Shown piece by piece: positions 1-8,787 of a stretch of 35,268 bases of DNA (the first letter of the stretch is position 1; each line of letters begins with the position of its first letter). The notes beneath the pieces were generated by a model. It was not told the origin of the DNA, did no database searches, and worked only from the letters and a program-made list of their open reading frames with translations. The position numbers and the translations under genes were made by a program. The stretch spans positions 15,001 to 50,268 of the forward strand of contig JAHBMJ010000335.1 in NCBI GenBank assembly GCA_018398765.1. Direction: 5' to 3'. This DNA is from Chromera velia. Lineage: Eukaryota; Sar; Chromeraceae.

Positions 1-3
1 CAA

Positions 4-390
4 TCAGTTTCCATGTGTCTTGCCTTCAGTGACGCATCCGTAGCCTTCAGGAGGCAGAGAAGAAGCGCACGTGGCTGCCCCGCAGCAAAACTCTTGAGTG
101 CAGGCTTCCAGGACCTGCATTTTCTCTTCTTTCCCCGAAGGAATCTGGTAGCCTTCGGGAATGCAGGCAAGCCAGTTCTTCCGAGCTCCGAGGCCTGAAC
201 AGTCGATGTCTGCAGTCTGACAGGTTGGGAGGTCCCTGTTCTTTGTGGGTTTCGACTTTGGCGCATTGTGGTTAGGGACCTTGAAGAGGCCAGCGCCATC
301 AAAAAGCTCATCGAAGTTCATCTTGAATCTGTCGGATGCGCCAAGAGCGGTTGCAGCCAGGAGAGAGAGAGAAATACACAGCTTGGCCAT
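4..390 (-). CDS. Small secreted cysteine-rich protein
   Basis: A 128-residue frame starts at the ATG at 388-390 and ends at a TGA at 4-6. I prefer this start to in-frame codons further upstream because it opens directly on a signal peptide: MAK, then a hydrophobic stretch ending near ATALGA. After that come a short acidic/aromatic segment (FDELFDGAGL, about residues 27-36), a basic linker rich in K, P and N, and a Cys-rich C-terminal half (about residues 50-120). That half includes an EFCC pair and two P-E-G-Y elements followed or preceded by cysteines, which suggests disulphide bonds. The protein is probably exported through the secretory pathway. I recognise no family and assign no function. 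The stop lies three bases from the window edge, so splicing to a further exon outside the window cannot be excluded. Confidence 0.6.
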   Translation of the reverse strand: MAKLCISLSLLAATALGASDRFKMNFDELFDGAGLFKVPNHNAPKSKPTKNRDLPTCQTADIDCSGLGARKNWLACIPEGYQIPSGKEEKMQVLEACTQEFCCGAATCASSLPPEGYGCVTEGKTHGN

Positions 391-748
391 TGTGTCCCAA
401 GATTCTAACAGCTCAACACGTTTGCCTGCAGGCGGAGCGGAAGACAAAAGTTTTGGAGGCTCAGAAGCTCCCAATGGTAATGATAACTGTGGAGGATACT
501 GCAGACGCGTGCGCAGGTGGAATGGAGACCTGACGCTTTCAAAAGAAGCCGTGACATCATCATGCAATTCAATCAATTCAATCATGATGTTGAATGTACG
601 TTGCAAGCAGATACGTTGCATGCAGAATGAGTTCGCCCATACCCTGGACATTAATTTGTGTGCATTTTTATAAAAACTAAGTTATAGATGCATTCAACTT
701 TAAAGAAATCTGGTCCTGGAGAAAATTTACTTTTCAAATCATTTACTG
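391..748. other. Intergenic: 5' flank of the secreted gene and left inverted repeat
   Basis: No convincing coding frame. The stretch is the upstream region of the minus-strand secreted gene and holds the left copy of a 23-nt inverted repeat (638-660). A TTTTTATAAAAA-like AT run at about 664-676 could act as a core promoter on either strand, but nothing decides this. Confidence 0.4.
638..660 (+). repeat. Left copy of 23-nt inverted repeat
   Basis: The sequence beginning CATACCCTGGACATTAAT is found as an exact reverse complement at 1997-2019. Outside and inside this core the two flanks differ, apart from GCATGCA-type motifs on the outer sides. The two copies bracket the 749-1672 reading frame, so they may be ends of an element. 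I see no clear target-site duplication. Confidence 0.8.
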
Positions 749-1672
749 TCATTTAACATTGACATGAAACTTTTCTTTCCTTGCAATTTGCGATACAAAG
801 TCTGATTTCTCTGTTCTCTCCCTGGGTGCACCGCTCATCTCCAAAGTAAGGGGGGTGTGCGAGGTTTGCACGACAGATTTCACACTGCGTGACAGGGCGA
901 TGGGCCGGCCTAGAAGGCTCAGTCTCAGCGGAAAGAAGCATTCTATTGCATCTCCGGACTCCCCCAGTGGACCCCCACAGACTCTAAAGGGGCCTTCGCA
1001 TTTAAAACACAGGGCTTTTACGTGCAACCATAAGAGTTTCAGCTCTCCCATCCACACACCTTGCTCATCTATCAAGAGATCCCTCCATTCAGGACCCCAG
1101 ACTCGAAGAAGGGTTTCCACTGTGTGTAGTTCTGTCTCCCCGCTGTGAAGCTTGCTGAAAAAAGATCCTTTCACTGGCGTGTGCTTTAACTGAGGCCGTG
1201 CTTTGATCACTATTCCCTCACTCCAGAGAGCAGCTATCAATCCAAGTGCCCAATCCGTTTCTGCCTTCAACTCTGCTTCCTCTGTCTTAACAACATCCAC
1301 CACATAGAGACGAACTGTCTCTCTCTTCATGCATTTTACCCAATCTGTCCCCCATTCTGCAGAGAAATAAAATTTAAAATTGTGTCAATCGGGAATCCCC
1401 CACACGCGATGCTCAGCAATCGTGTAAGCCCTCTTCTCCCCATCTCGGGGGCCCGCTTTCTGCAACCCTGCCCACACTCTGAAAGTCCCCTCGTCAGTGG
1501 TGCCTGTAATGACATACGGCACAAAGTCTCCCGCTTTCACTTTCCTACAAGCAAACTTCTCATTTCTCTCTTCTAACACTTGCACAAGAAGTGCTCTGTC
1601 TATCCACACAGCCTCTGCTTCCTTTTGAATCGACCTCCAGATCTCAATTAACAAAGGAGGAAGTGTGCACAT
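749..1672 (-). pseudogene. ORF of unknown function with one in-frame TGA
   Basis: A frame opens with ATG at 1670-1672, meets TGA at 1385-1387 after 95 codons, and then continues in the same frame for another 211 codons to the stop at 749-751. Both halves read like protein (few low-complexity runs, regular W/V/L/E content), so I treat them as one coding unit that is either decayed, read through, or spliced around the stop. I tried several GT-AG pairs near 1385 and found none that kept the frame. The second half contains a small Cys cluster (CFKCEGPFRVCGG), a possible metal site. I recognise no family. A TATTTAAA-like box (about 1787-1797) and a GCGGC/GCCGC hairpin (1685-1697) lie upstream on the same strand. 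The unit sits between inverted repeats, so a mobile origin is possible. Confidence 0.45.
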
Positions 1673-1684
1673 TGTTGCTTACAG

Positions 1685-1697
1685 GCGGCGAAGCCGC
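1685..1697. other. Short GC-rich hairpin upstream of the TGA-interrupted ORF
   Basis: GCGGC (1685-1689) and GCCGC (1693-1697) pair across a 3-nt loop, directly upstream of the minus-strand ORF at 1672. A second perfect 6-bp stem, CTTTAG/CTAAAG, lies at 1748-1763. Their function is unknown. Confidence 0.4.
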
Positions 1698-1996
1698 AAT
1701 CCCCCCTGCCCAGCTTCAGGGCGGCCGTAAAAGAAAAAAATTGGCTCCTTTAGGGCTCTAAAGCTCGGGATCTGCCGGATAAGTCTTTTAAATAGGGGTT
1801 TGGACTTTTATTTTTCTTCTTAACCTCTCTCACTGACAGTAGAGATCACAACAGGAGTGTGAAAAAAAGACCTCAGTGGAGACGGCATGTAATGATCAGA
1901 TGTATGCATGCAATCTTCATCGCATGTATGTGGCATCTGTATCGGTAGACGGGCATCAATGCGCGGTGCTCCGGCGGCGTAGCCCAGAAAAGGGCC

Positions 1997-2019
1997 CACA
2001 AATTAATGTCCAGGGTATG
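1997..2019 (-). repeat. Right copy of 23-nt inverted repeat
   Basis: Exact reverse complement of 638-660 over 23 nt. It lies about 325 bases upstream of the ATG of the minus-strand ORF, next to dense GCATGCA motifs. Confidence 0.8.
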
Positions 2020-3336
2020 CGCATACATGCAGGATGTCTCATGCATGCATGCACTGCATGCAGCATACAGCGTCCGAATGCGTCCGACATGCGTCCGACC
2101 GGCTATCGGGCCGCGCGGCGCGGCGCGGTCCAACGCCGCGGACCGATGGCGGAACCGCAGAGGCGACTGTGAAAAAAAAAAACTATGATGATGAGGCGAC
2201 ATCAAATCAGTTTGTTGTGTAAAATGAACCGAATGGATTTAATATTAGTTTGTTGTGTTCTCAGTTTCAAAGCTTTTGTTGTTACAATTTGTGTGACATA
2301 TTGTCTGAGAGCAGTTATCTTTCCGACTTACCAAATTTCAACTCATTCATACATAGAAAAAGGAAGGAGTCCTTCCATGGGAATATAATCGATCGATCGA
2401 TTCATCCCGCTAGATGTATGGTTTTTAGTTGGCTCCTGAGCTTTACTGAGCCTATCAATTTCGAGTGCCGAACGAAACCACCAACAGTATAAGCCTTTTC
2501 CAGGCAGTGAACCGCGGGGGGCACCTGGAACATAAATTCTATCTTATCGTATGTCCTTTTTAATTTTAATCTTCCTTAAAATTACTTAAAATAGAATTTT
2601 CAGTATACATCAGTATTCAGTAATTGTAAGTTAGAGTTGAGGTAGGTACATACACTTCAAATGCACTGGATATGCGAAAGAGGCTGATTATACCTCTGAG
2701 ACTCTAAATAATACAGACTAAAAAAGATTCAAATCTAATTTTAAGACCACGTATTTCGTTTATTTCCGCTCGCTATAGTCTACAAAATTCGGACAAAACA
2801 TATTTTTATACATTTTAGCCGGTTATTTAGGTTGAATATTATGGTCTATAATGCAGCTTTGCGCTTCAGGATAGACAGGATGACGGCGAAATGAACAGCC
2901 CGGTGTAGTCCGGTGCATAACTAGATAGATAGATAAGAGGCAACCCGAGGCGGGAAAGCAGGTAGACGTATGTAAACAGACAGATCGGACGGGCGGGAAC
3001 TGCAGGCGCAAACAAGAACTGCTACATAACCACTCACTCACCCACCCATTCATCTACTCATCCATCCATCTATCCGTCCATCCATCTAGTCGCACCCATC
3101 TCTCTATCCACCTACCTTTCGATCAGTTGTGCAATGACAGCGAACAAGCGTAGGGCCGACTAGCTGACTGACTGATTGGCTGGCGGGCCTGCTGGTGTGT
3201 GAGTGAGTGAGTATCTCACTGAGTCAGTGAATCGGTGAATAAGTGAGCAAGAGACCATGAAATTGAGTGGGCGAGTGATTCAGCAAATAGGAAAATGAGT
3301 CAGTGAAGCAAGAAAGGAGTCCGTAGATGAGTGCAT

Positions 3337-3352
3337 CACTCACTCACTCACT

Positions 3353-3417
<65 letters not shown>

Positions 3418-3418
3418 C
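3337..3418. repeat. (CACT)n followed by (CA)n microsatellite
   Basis: An uninterrupted CACT tetranucleotide run passes into about 60 bases of CA with a single CG interruption. It is non-coding, and open frames across it are Thr/His artefacts. Confidence 0.95.
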
Positions 3419-3691
3419 TCTCTACAGGTTTAACAAAAACAACTTTCCAAAGATCCATTCAATTTGTCGAAAGCCTCATATTCTATGGATGAAATGTGTA
3501 TTTAGAAAACTTGAGGGAGGAGTCGGTTGGCTCAGTCAGGTGTAAAACTGCATTTTGGTTTTCTTTTCAAAGAAACTCCATTTGTCGAGGAGTCGAAGTT
3601 TTGACTGTCGAACACACCCCTTTCCATTTTCTTTCGCAGTCGCATCGCTGCTTCGGGAGACCTCCCCCAACGGCTCGTAGGACTTCTGCAG

Positions 3692-3692
3692 G

Positions 3693-3741
<49 letters not shown>

Positions 3742-3780
3742 ACACACACACATTCACTCATTCATTCATTCATTCATTCA
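3692..3780. repeat. Compound microsatellite (CA)n(GA)n(CA)n(ATTC)n
   Basis: Four simple repeats are joined head to tail. The CA-then-GA order recurs in introns of the UTP7 gene. Confidence 0.95.
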
Positions 3781-4017
3781 CTAACATACATATGTGGGTG
3801 TGTGCGCTTTCCGTAAAAAGGCTGATGACATGCAAGCATGCATCAACATCCTCTTCAAAAGCACGTGTGATAGCACATCAGCAGGTCTGATCTTGATCTG
3901 TCGATGCACACGATCCATCGATCGATGACTTCGCAGACGGATCGAGATGCTTCTGTTGGAATATCTACAGTGAGTACTGATCGAGTCTGTCAGTCAGTAA
4001 GCAGCGTGTCAGTCAGT

Positions 4018-4057
4018 CTTCTTTCTTTCTTTCTTTCTTTCTTTTTTTTTTCTTTTT

Positions 4058-4093
<36 letters not shown>

Positions 4094-4137
4094 TTTTTCT
4101 TTCTTTCTTTGTTTCTTTCTTTGTTTGTTTCTTTCTT

Positions 4138-4190
<53 letters not shown>

Positions 4191-4195
4191 CTTTC
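4018..4195. repeat. (TTTC)n tract with inner (CT)n
   Basis: About 180 bases of TTTC/TTTG repeats contain a CT block near 4141-4168. Both strands show long low-complexity frames (Phe/Leu/Ser or Lys/Glu/Arg) that are not genes. Confidence 0.95.
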
Positions 4196-4296
4196 ACGAG
4201 TCGAGGAAGGAACCCGCTAGCTAGATAGCTCGATATGCCTCATGAAAGAAAATACGCCCTCCCTTCCTTGATCCCTCTCTACCCCCCAGATATCCC

Positions 4297-7200
4297 TCAG
4301 AGGAAGGACTCTTCACGACTCGCGATTGACGGCTTGATTTTTCTTCCTCTTGACGGCGTGCAGAAAAAAAAAAAAAACGCACACCTTGAATCGAACCGAA
4401 CAGCAGCAGTAAGGAAGGAAGGAACACCCGCATGTAAACGACGAGTCCGAGAATGCACAGGAACACACCAGAAACAGACTGAAGGAAGATCAACAAACCT
4501 TTTGTTGGCCAGTGCACCACCAGACTCCTCCTCTCCCCCGCCACAGATCGGACGAGGCGCTGCCTCTGCAGACTTTCCGCTTTGTCGGTACGCCCTCACT
4601 CCTTCATTCACAAACTTCCTCAAGAGATTTTGCCTTTCGAGAGACTCGTTGGCTTCCTGCAGGATCACATGCCAGCAAGAATATGATTCCAGAAGATCGC
4701 ATGAAAACTGTTTTTCCTTACAGAAGATTCTGCCTTTCGGAGACTCAGAAGCCTCCTGCAAGACTACAAGCCAGACAGAGTAAAGGGTGGGTGAAGACAG
4801 TTGGAACGACTTTCTCCCAACACAAACACACATATACAAAGAAATGCGCGCGTACTGTGAGACCTGCTGACGACTCGTTTGCTGCTGACATTTCTTTCAG
4901 TCCCCCTGCTTTTCTGTTTTTTCCGTCCTTCGTCATTTCCCTAAATCTCTTCTTCCTTCCTTCCTTCCTTCCTTCCTTCCTTCGTTCCTCCCGTTACTTT
5001 TTCGGTTCATCCGTCTACCCCCTCGTCTGTCCTCTTCTCCCCAGCACTTTCTTAGCCTCTCCAGAGAGGATTGGAAATGTCTATTTGTCCCTCACTTTTT
5101 TTCTCTGTCTGTCTATATGTATGTCTCCGCAGGAAGAGCCGACCTTTTCCATCCCTGCTTGGCGATAGGCAAACTCCTGAAGGAGCAATGCAGGAAAGTT
5201 CAAAAAGTCACTCTCGTTCTTGTCGTCCTCTCCGATCGCAGAGCAGGCGGACGGAGGCGAAGAAGAATTCCTGAAGATGACTCTTTCAACTGCTGTAGAA
5301 AATGCCCGGTGCACGAGAGGGAAGGCGGTCTCTTTTTCGGACTCCAAACCGTCGCCTCTTTCCGTGTCCTGGGAGCAGCCTCCTTGCCTCTCTTGAGAAG
5401 GGGAGGTGCGCACACAGGCAAATGCAAAGGCATCAACACGCAGCGCTGCTGTGCAGTCCTCGGCAGTCTGCAGAGATTCGTTCATTTATCTCATTCTTTC
5501 ATTTTTTCATAGACTCTGTCGCTCACGTTTCCTTTCATGTACGCACAAGCACGGACACAATCACACACGACACATATATGAACTCAGAAGCGCGGCTGGG
5601 AGGGGAAATCTGACCACGCTGGTATGAGGACAGTCAGGGAAGCATGTGGGTGTGTTTAATGAAGAAACAAAAGCAGACAAGTATCCGGAACGAAAACGGG
5701 CAGACATACTCAACATGAGGACTAGAGGGAGGAGCGTTCTAACCGAAGATTTATGTTGAAAAAGAAAATGCAGCGAGAGCGGGGATGGAAATGGGGAAGG
5801 GTGCAACGGGGTAATGAAGTTTCCTGACCGATCTCCAAAGAAACTGCCGAACTATCTCAGATGGATCCCCCCCTTCCTCAGTGATTCCTTTCATCTCTAT
5901 AGCGTCAGAGTCCTCCACTCTCTCTCCTTGATTGCCCCCTGCCTCCCACATTGCCTCTCGAACGGCTGGGTTGAGGTCTGCTGGCGGAAGGGAAGCAAGG
6001 AGGGAAGTGGCAAGCGCCCTCCAGAGAAGAACGGAGGCCACAGCTTCGACGCTCTCAAGGGCGCTCCAGGGAAGGAGAGAGGAGATCGCACAGACTGCTG
6101 AGGAGAGAGAAGTGAGACGGGATGACTGAGGGCATTCCTCTCTGCCGTTCATTATCTGTTGGTCAAAGAAAGCACTGCAGTCATCTTTGTCGGGATGACC
6201 CTCTTCCGTGTTACCAAAGAACGGAGGTCCACCGAGCGAAGGCTCTTGCACCTTAAGTGCGCTCCCCTTAAATTCTCTTCGGGAAACCGAAGAGGCATGC
6301 AGGGAGAAGACAGACGATGCAGCCCTGCAGAAGGCAACAAGTCCTTGCTGTAGCCAAACAAGGGCTTCGTCTTCTCCAGAGAGTCCAGGGACTATTCGGG
6401 AAGAGGCTGTGCCTTCACACACCCCTCCACAGATAAATGACATGGGGCATTCGCAGAGACAGGAGGCAGCCGAAGTTGGCCGAAGAGCGGAAGAAGGGGG
6501 GAAGAGGAGTCGAGGAGAAATCTGGTGTGAAGCTCTGGGCTTGTTGGCTTCACTGTCACTTTCAGGAGAAATGCCGAAATTGGTATATCCCTCTTTGCCG
6601 TCTCGCACTTCCTCTCCCTCTCTCTCCCCACATGTTCCCTCTCTGTTCTGCTGAAAGCCGGAGAGAGACTCGTCAGCTGCTGCTGCTGAGAGAAGGCAGG
6701 ACAGCCCGTCGAGACATAAGAGGCCGAAAGAGACACGTGCAGCATCTGCAGGAAGGTGAGGGAGAGCAGGGGAAGAGGGACTCATGTGCTGGGGGACCGT
6801 TGTCAACCGTCTCTTTCTGTGTGTGCATGCATCCGAGTGCAAGCGCGCGTGTGGATGCAGATGGGCGAATGTGAGTTTGTGTGTGTGGGGCTTCCTATTC
6901 GACCCAGAGTCCCCAACATCATCGTGCCAGCCAGCATGGAGAAACAAAAACAAAACATCGACCCCCCCCCCAATCGGTGGATGCATTTTCTGTCTGTCTC
7001 TGTCTCTCCCTTTCTAAAACCCCCTCTCCATTTCTGCCCGCACTGACAGGATTTCTGGAGTTCTTCTCGAGCGCCTCGTGTCCTGTCTCTGCCTGTGCCG
7101 TCTCGCTCTCTTCTCTGAATTCCCTCTCCACCCCCAAAACACAAACCACCACCCCCTTTCCGGTCGTCAATCAAAGGAGCCAACGGTCGCCACACAGCCA

Positions 7201-7924
7201 GGATGCCCTCCAGTCTAGCTTCTGCCTCTTCAGACACCCCAACCTGCTCTTCCTTTGAATCTCTCCTCCCATCCCCTCTCTTCATGGAGGCACTGAGAGA
7301 GAGGGCCGCAACAGCCCGCACATGCAGAGCTTGAGATTCCCTTTGAAGAAGCATGAGGGGCCTCCACAGCTCTCCCTCGCGTGTCCGAAAGAGGGCATCT
7401 TCACAGACCATGCCTGCTGCTGCGGAGAGCTCTGAGGATTCTCTCAATGCCCCCGCCCGAAAGAGCGCCGAGCTGGCGGAGAAGAGGGTAAACGCATGCC
7501 GTAGCCTCCCTTTGAGAGAGGAATCTGGGAGGGTCTCTACGATACCCCCAGACAGATTTTGTGGGGATGTCTCTAAGTCTCCCTGCCCTTCTGATTCCTT
7601 GTCTCTCTTTACCCGCCTGAACCGCAGAAAAATCTTTCTGGCCTCGTGCTCTGCCCTCCGCAGCAGTTGTTGCTGCGCCCTAGAGGCACTACCGGTGCAT
7701 CTGTGTGGGGTACGGGCTCTTCTACTAGGCTTCACGTGGAGGAGGGAAGAGGCATGTGCTTCGAGCAGTACTGACAGGGCGGAAGTGAATGAAGGGGAAC
7801 CGGGGTGTGTCCTCTTTCTCTCTGTGTCAACCTGTCCCTTTGTGTCTCCTGCTTGAGACCCGCAGAGGGAAGCGGAAGAAAGAAAGGCATTACCAAAAGA
7901 TGCCATCGGCCGGAAGAGGGGCAT
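4297..7924 (-). CDS. Probable multi-exon gene, unknown alpha-helical protein
   Basis: Several minus-strand frames join with consistent phases. Exon segments are 7153-7924 (provisional ATG at 7922-7924), 5829-6745, 5144-5467 and 4499-4656, with a doubtful last piece ending at the TGA at 4297-4299. Junctions used are GGGG|GTGGTG to CTGCAG|ATGC, TCG|GTCAGG to CTGCAG|ACTG, AAG|GTCGGC to CTGCAG|GAAG, and AAAAG|GTTTGT to a weak acceptor. The 917-base piece may contain further introns; for example, TTTG|GTAACA at about 6217 and TCCTCAG at about 6100 share a phase. The product would be about 740 residues, rich in Ala, Leu, Ser and Glu, with amphipathic helices reminiscent of ARM/HEAT-like or similar alpha-solenoids but no family I recognise. 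The start is uncertain. No signal peptide is evident. Confidence 0.45.
4618..4775 (-). repeat. Duplicated about 50-nt exon-like segment
   Basis: On the minus strand, 4618-4672 and 4723-4775 share about 50 nt. Each copy contains an acceptor (CCTGCAG or CTTGCAG) followed by GA(A/G)GC...GAGTCTC..GAAAGGCA.AATCT. The downstream copy (exon start 4656) opens into a 158-base exon. The upstream copy has its own donor (TTCT|GTAAGG) and would make a 34-base microexon that breaks the frame. This looks like a tandem exon duplication with one copy decayed or used alternatively. Confidence 0.55.
4952..4984. repeat. (TTCC)n microsatellite
   Basis: A short run of TTCC units inside a CT-rich stretch, in a putative intron of the minus-strand gene. 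Confidence 0.85.
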
Positions 7925-8035
7925 CGCGCACGTCAAATACCTCCGTCTCCGTCTCCTGTTCCCGTTACATTCGGAATAGGGTTCCTTCAGGGGTGAGGTT
8001 GGGGACTCTCGGGGGTCGGCTGTCACGAGAGACAA

Positions 8036-8787
8036 AGACCTGAGGGGTGTAGACGGCCAGCACCCGATTTTGCTTCCATGAGTTGCTGTCTTGGGCCCTG
8101 CAACTCATAGATGCATTTAATGTCTGATGCAGCCGCACTCAACAAAATGTTTTTTTGAAGAAGATAGTTGGGACTGATCTGGGGTGAGGGACAGACGGAC
8201 TGACCAAGGAAGTGAGAAAGCATGAAAGCATCCCCGAAGAGGTCGAGGAGACGGCATGCACAACAATTAATTAACGAAGAAACTGGCAGAAATCGAGAGG
8301 GAAATCAAGCCCAACACACATTTGCACTTTTCAAGCCTCGCTCCTCTGGTATGCATGATCTTCTCGTGAACAGATGGTTGACAGGCGAAACATCTTTGGG
8401 TCGTGGCTCCGACGTTGGATTCACACGGTTGGAATCCACAGTGGGATGGATTTTGACATGCAGTACGTTGAATCCAAGACTGTTCTGCGGCGGGCGGCGC
8501 GCCATGCACATGGACCTCGACAGCCGCGGCAGGCCGGCCCCGCGCACGCAACGCAAGATGCACCCCGTTCACAAAAATCGGCTCATGCAGTCTCAGTCGA
8601 TCTGCTGTGTGACGGGATCGACTCGGCAATTTGACCGACAACATGCAATTAAGTCGATCGACACGGAATGCATGTATAGGACCAAGCGTGACATTCCACT
8701 GGAAAGTTGGTAAGCTTCGATTGTGGAGTGTGTTTCTATCTCGGGGCGTCTCAAAACCGTGCAGAGGTTGCAACACTGGATTCAAGT
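8036..8787. other. Intergenic between divergently oriented genes
   Basis: This is the shared 5' region of the minus-strand helical-protein gene and the plus-strand secreted repeat gene. I see no supported exon, no TATA-like box I would trust and no RNA gene. GATCGA-type palindromic words recur near 8600-8660. Confidence 0.4.

Larger units (their letters stand above)
1673..4296. other. Repeat-rich intergenic spacer
   Basis: No supported gene. In order it holds two small hairpins (1685-1697 and 1748-1763), the right 23-nt inverted repeat, GCATGCA-rich sequence (1900-2060), a GC-rich block (2068-2150), an AT-rich stretch (about 2180-2860), a long period-4 cryptic simple-sequence zone (about 2920-3330) and several microsatellites up to 4195. 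Confidence 0.6.

Noticed and set aside
1336..1524. Separate 62-codon frame overlapping the TGA break
   Set aside because: It is a shadow in another frame and does not bridge the two halves with usable splice sites.
5897..7170. Multiple plus- and minus-strand frames of 60-150 codons
   Set aside because: They overlap the better-supported minus-strand exon pieces or CT-rich sequence and show no motif of their own.
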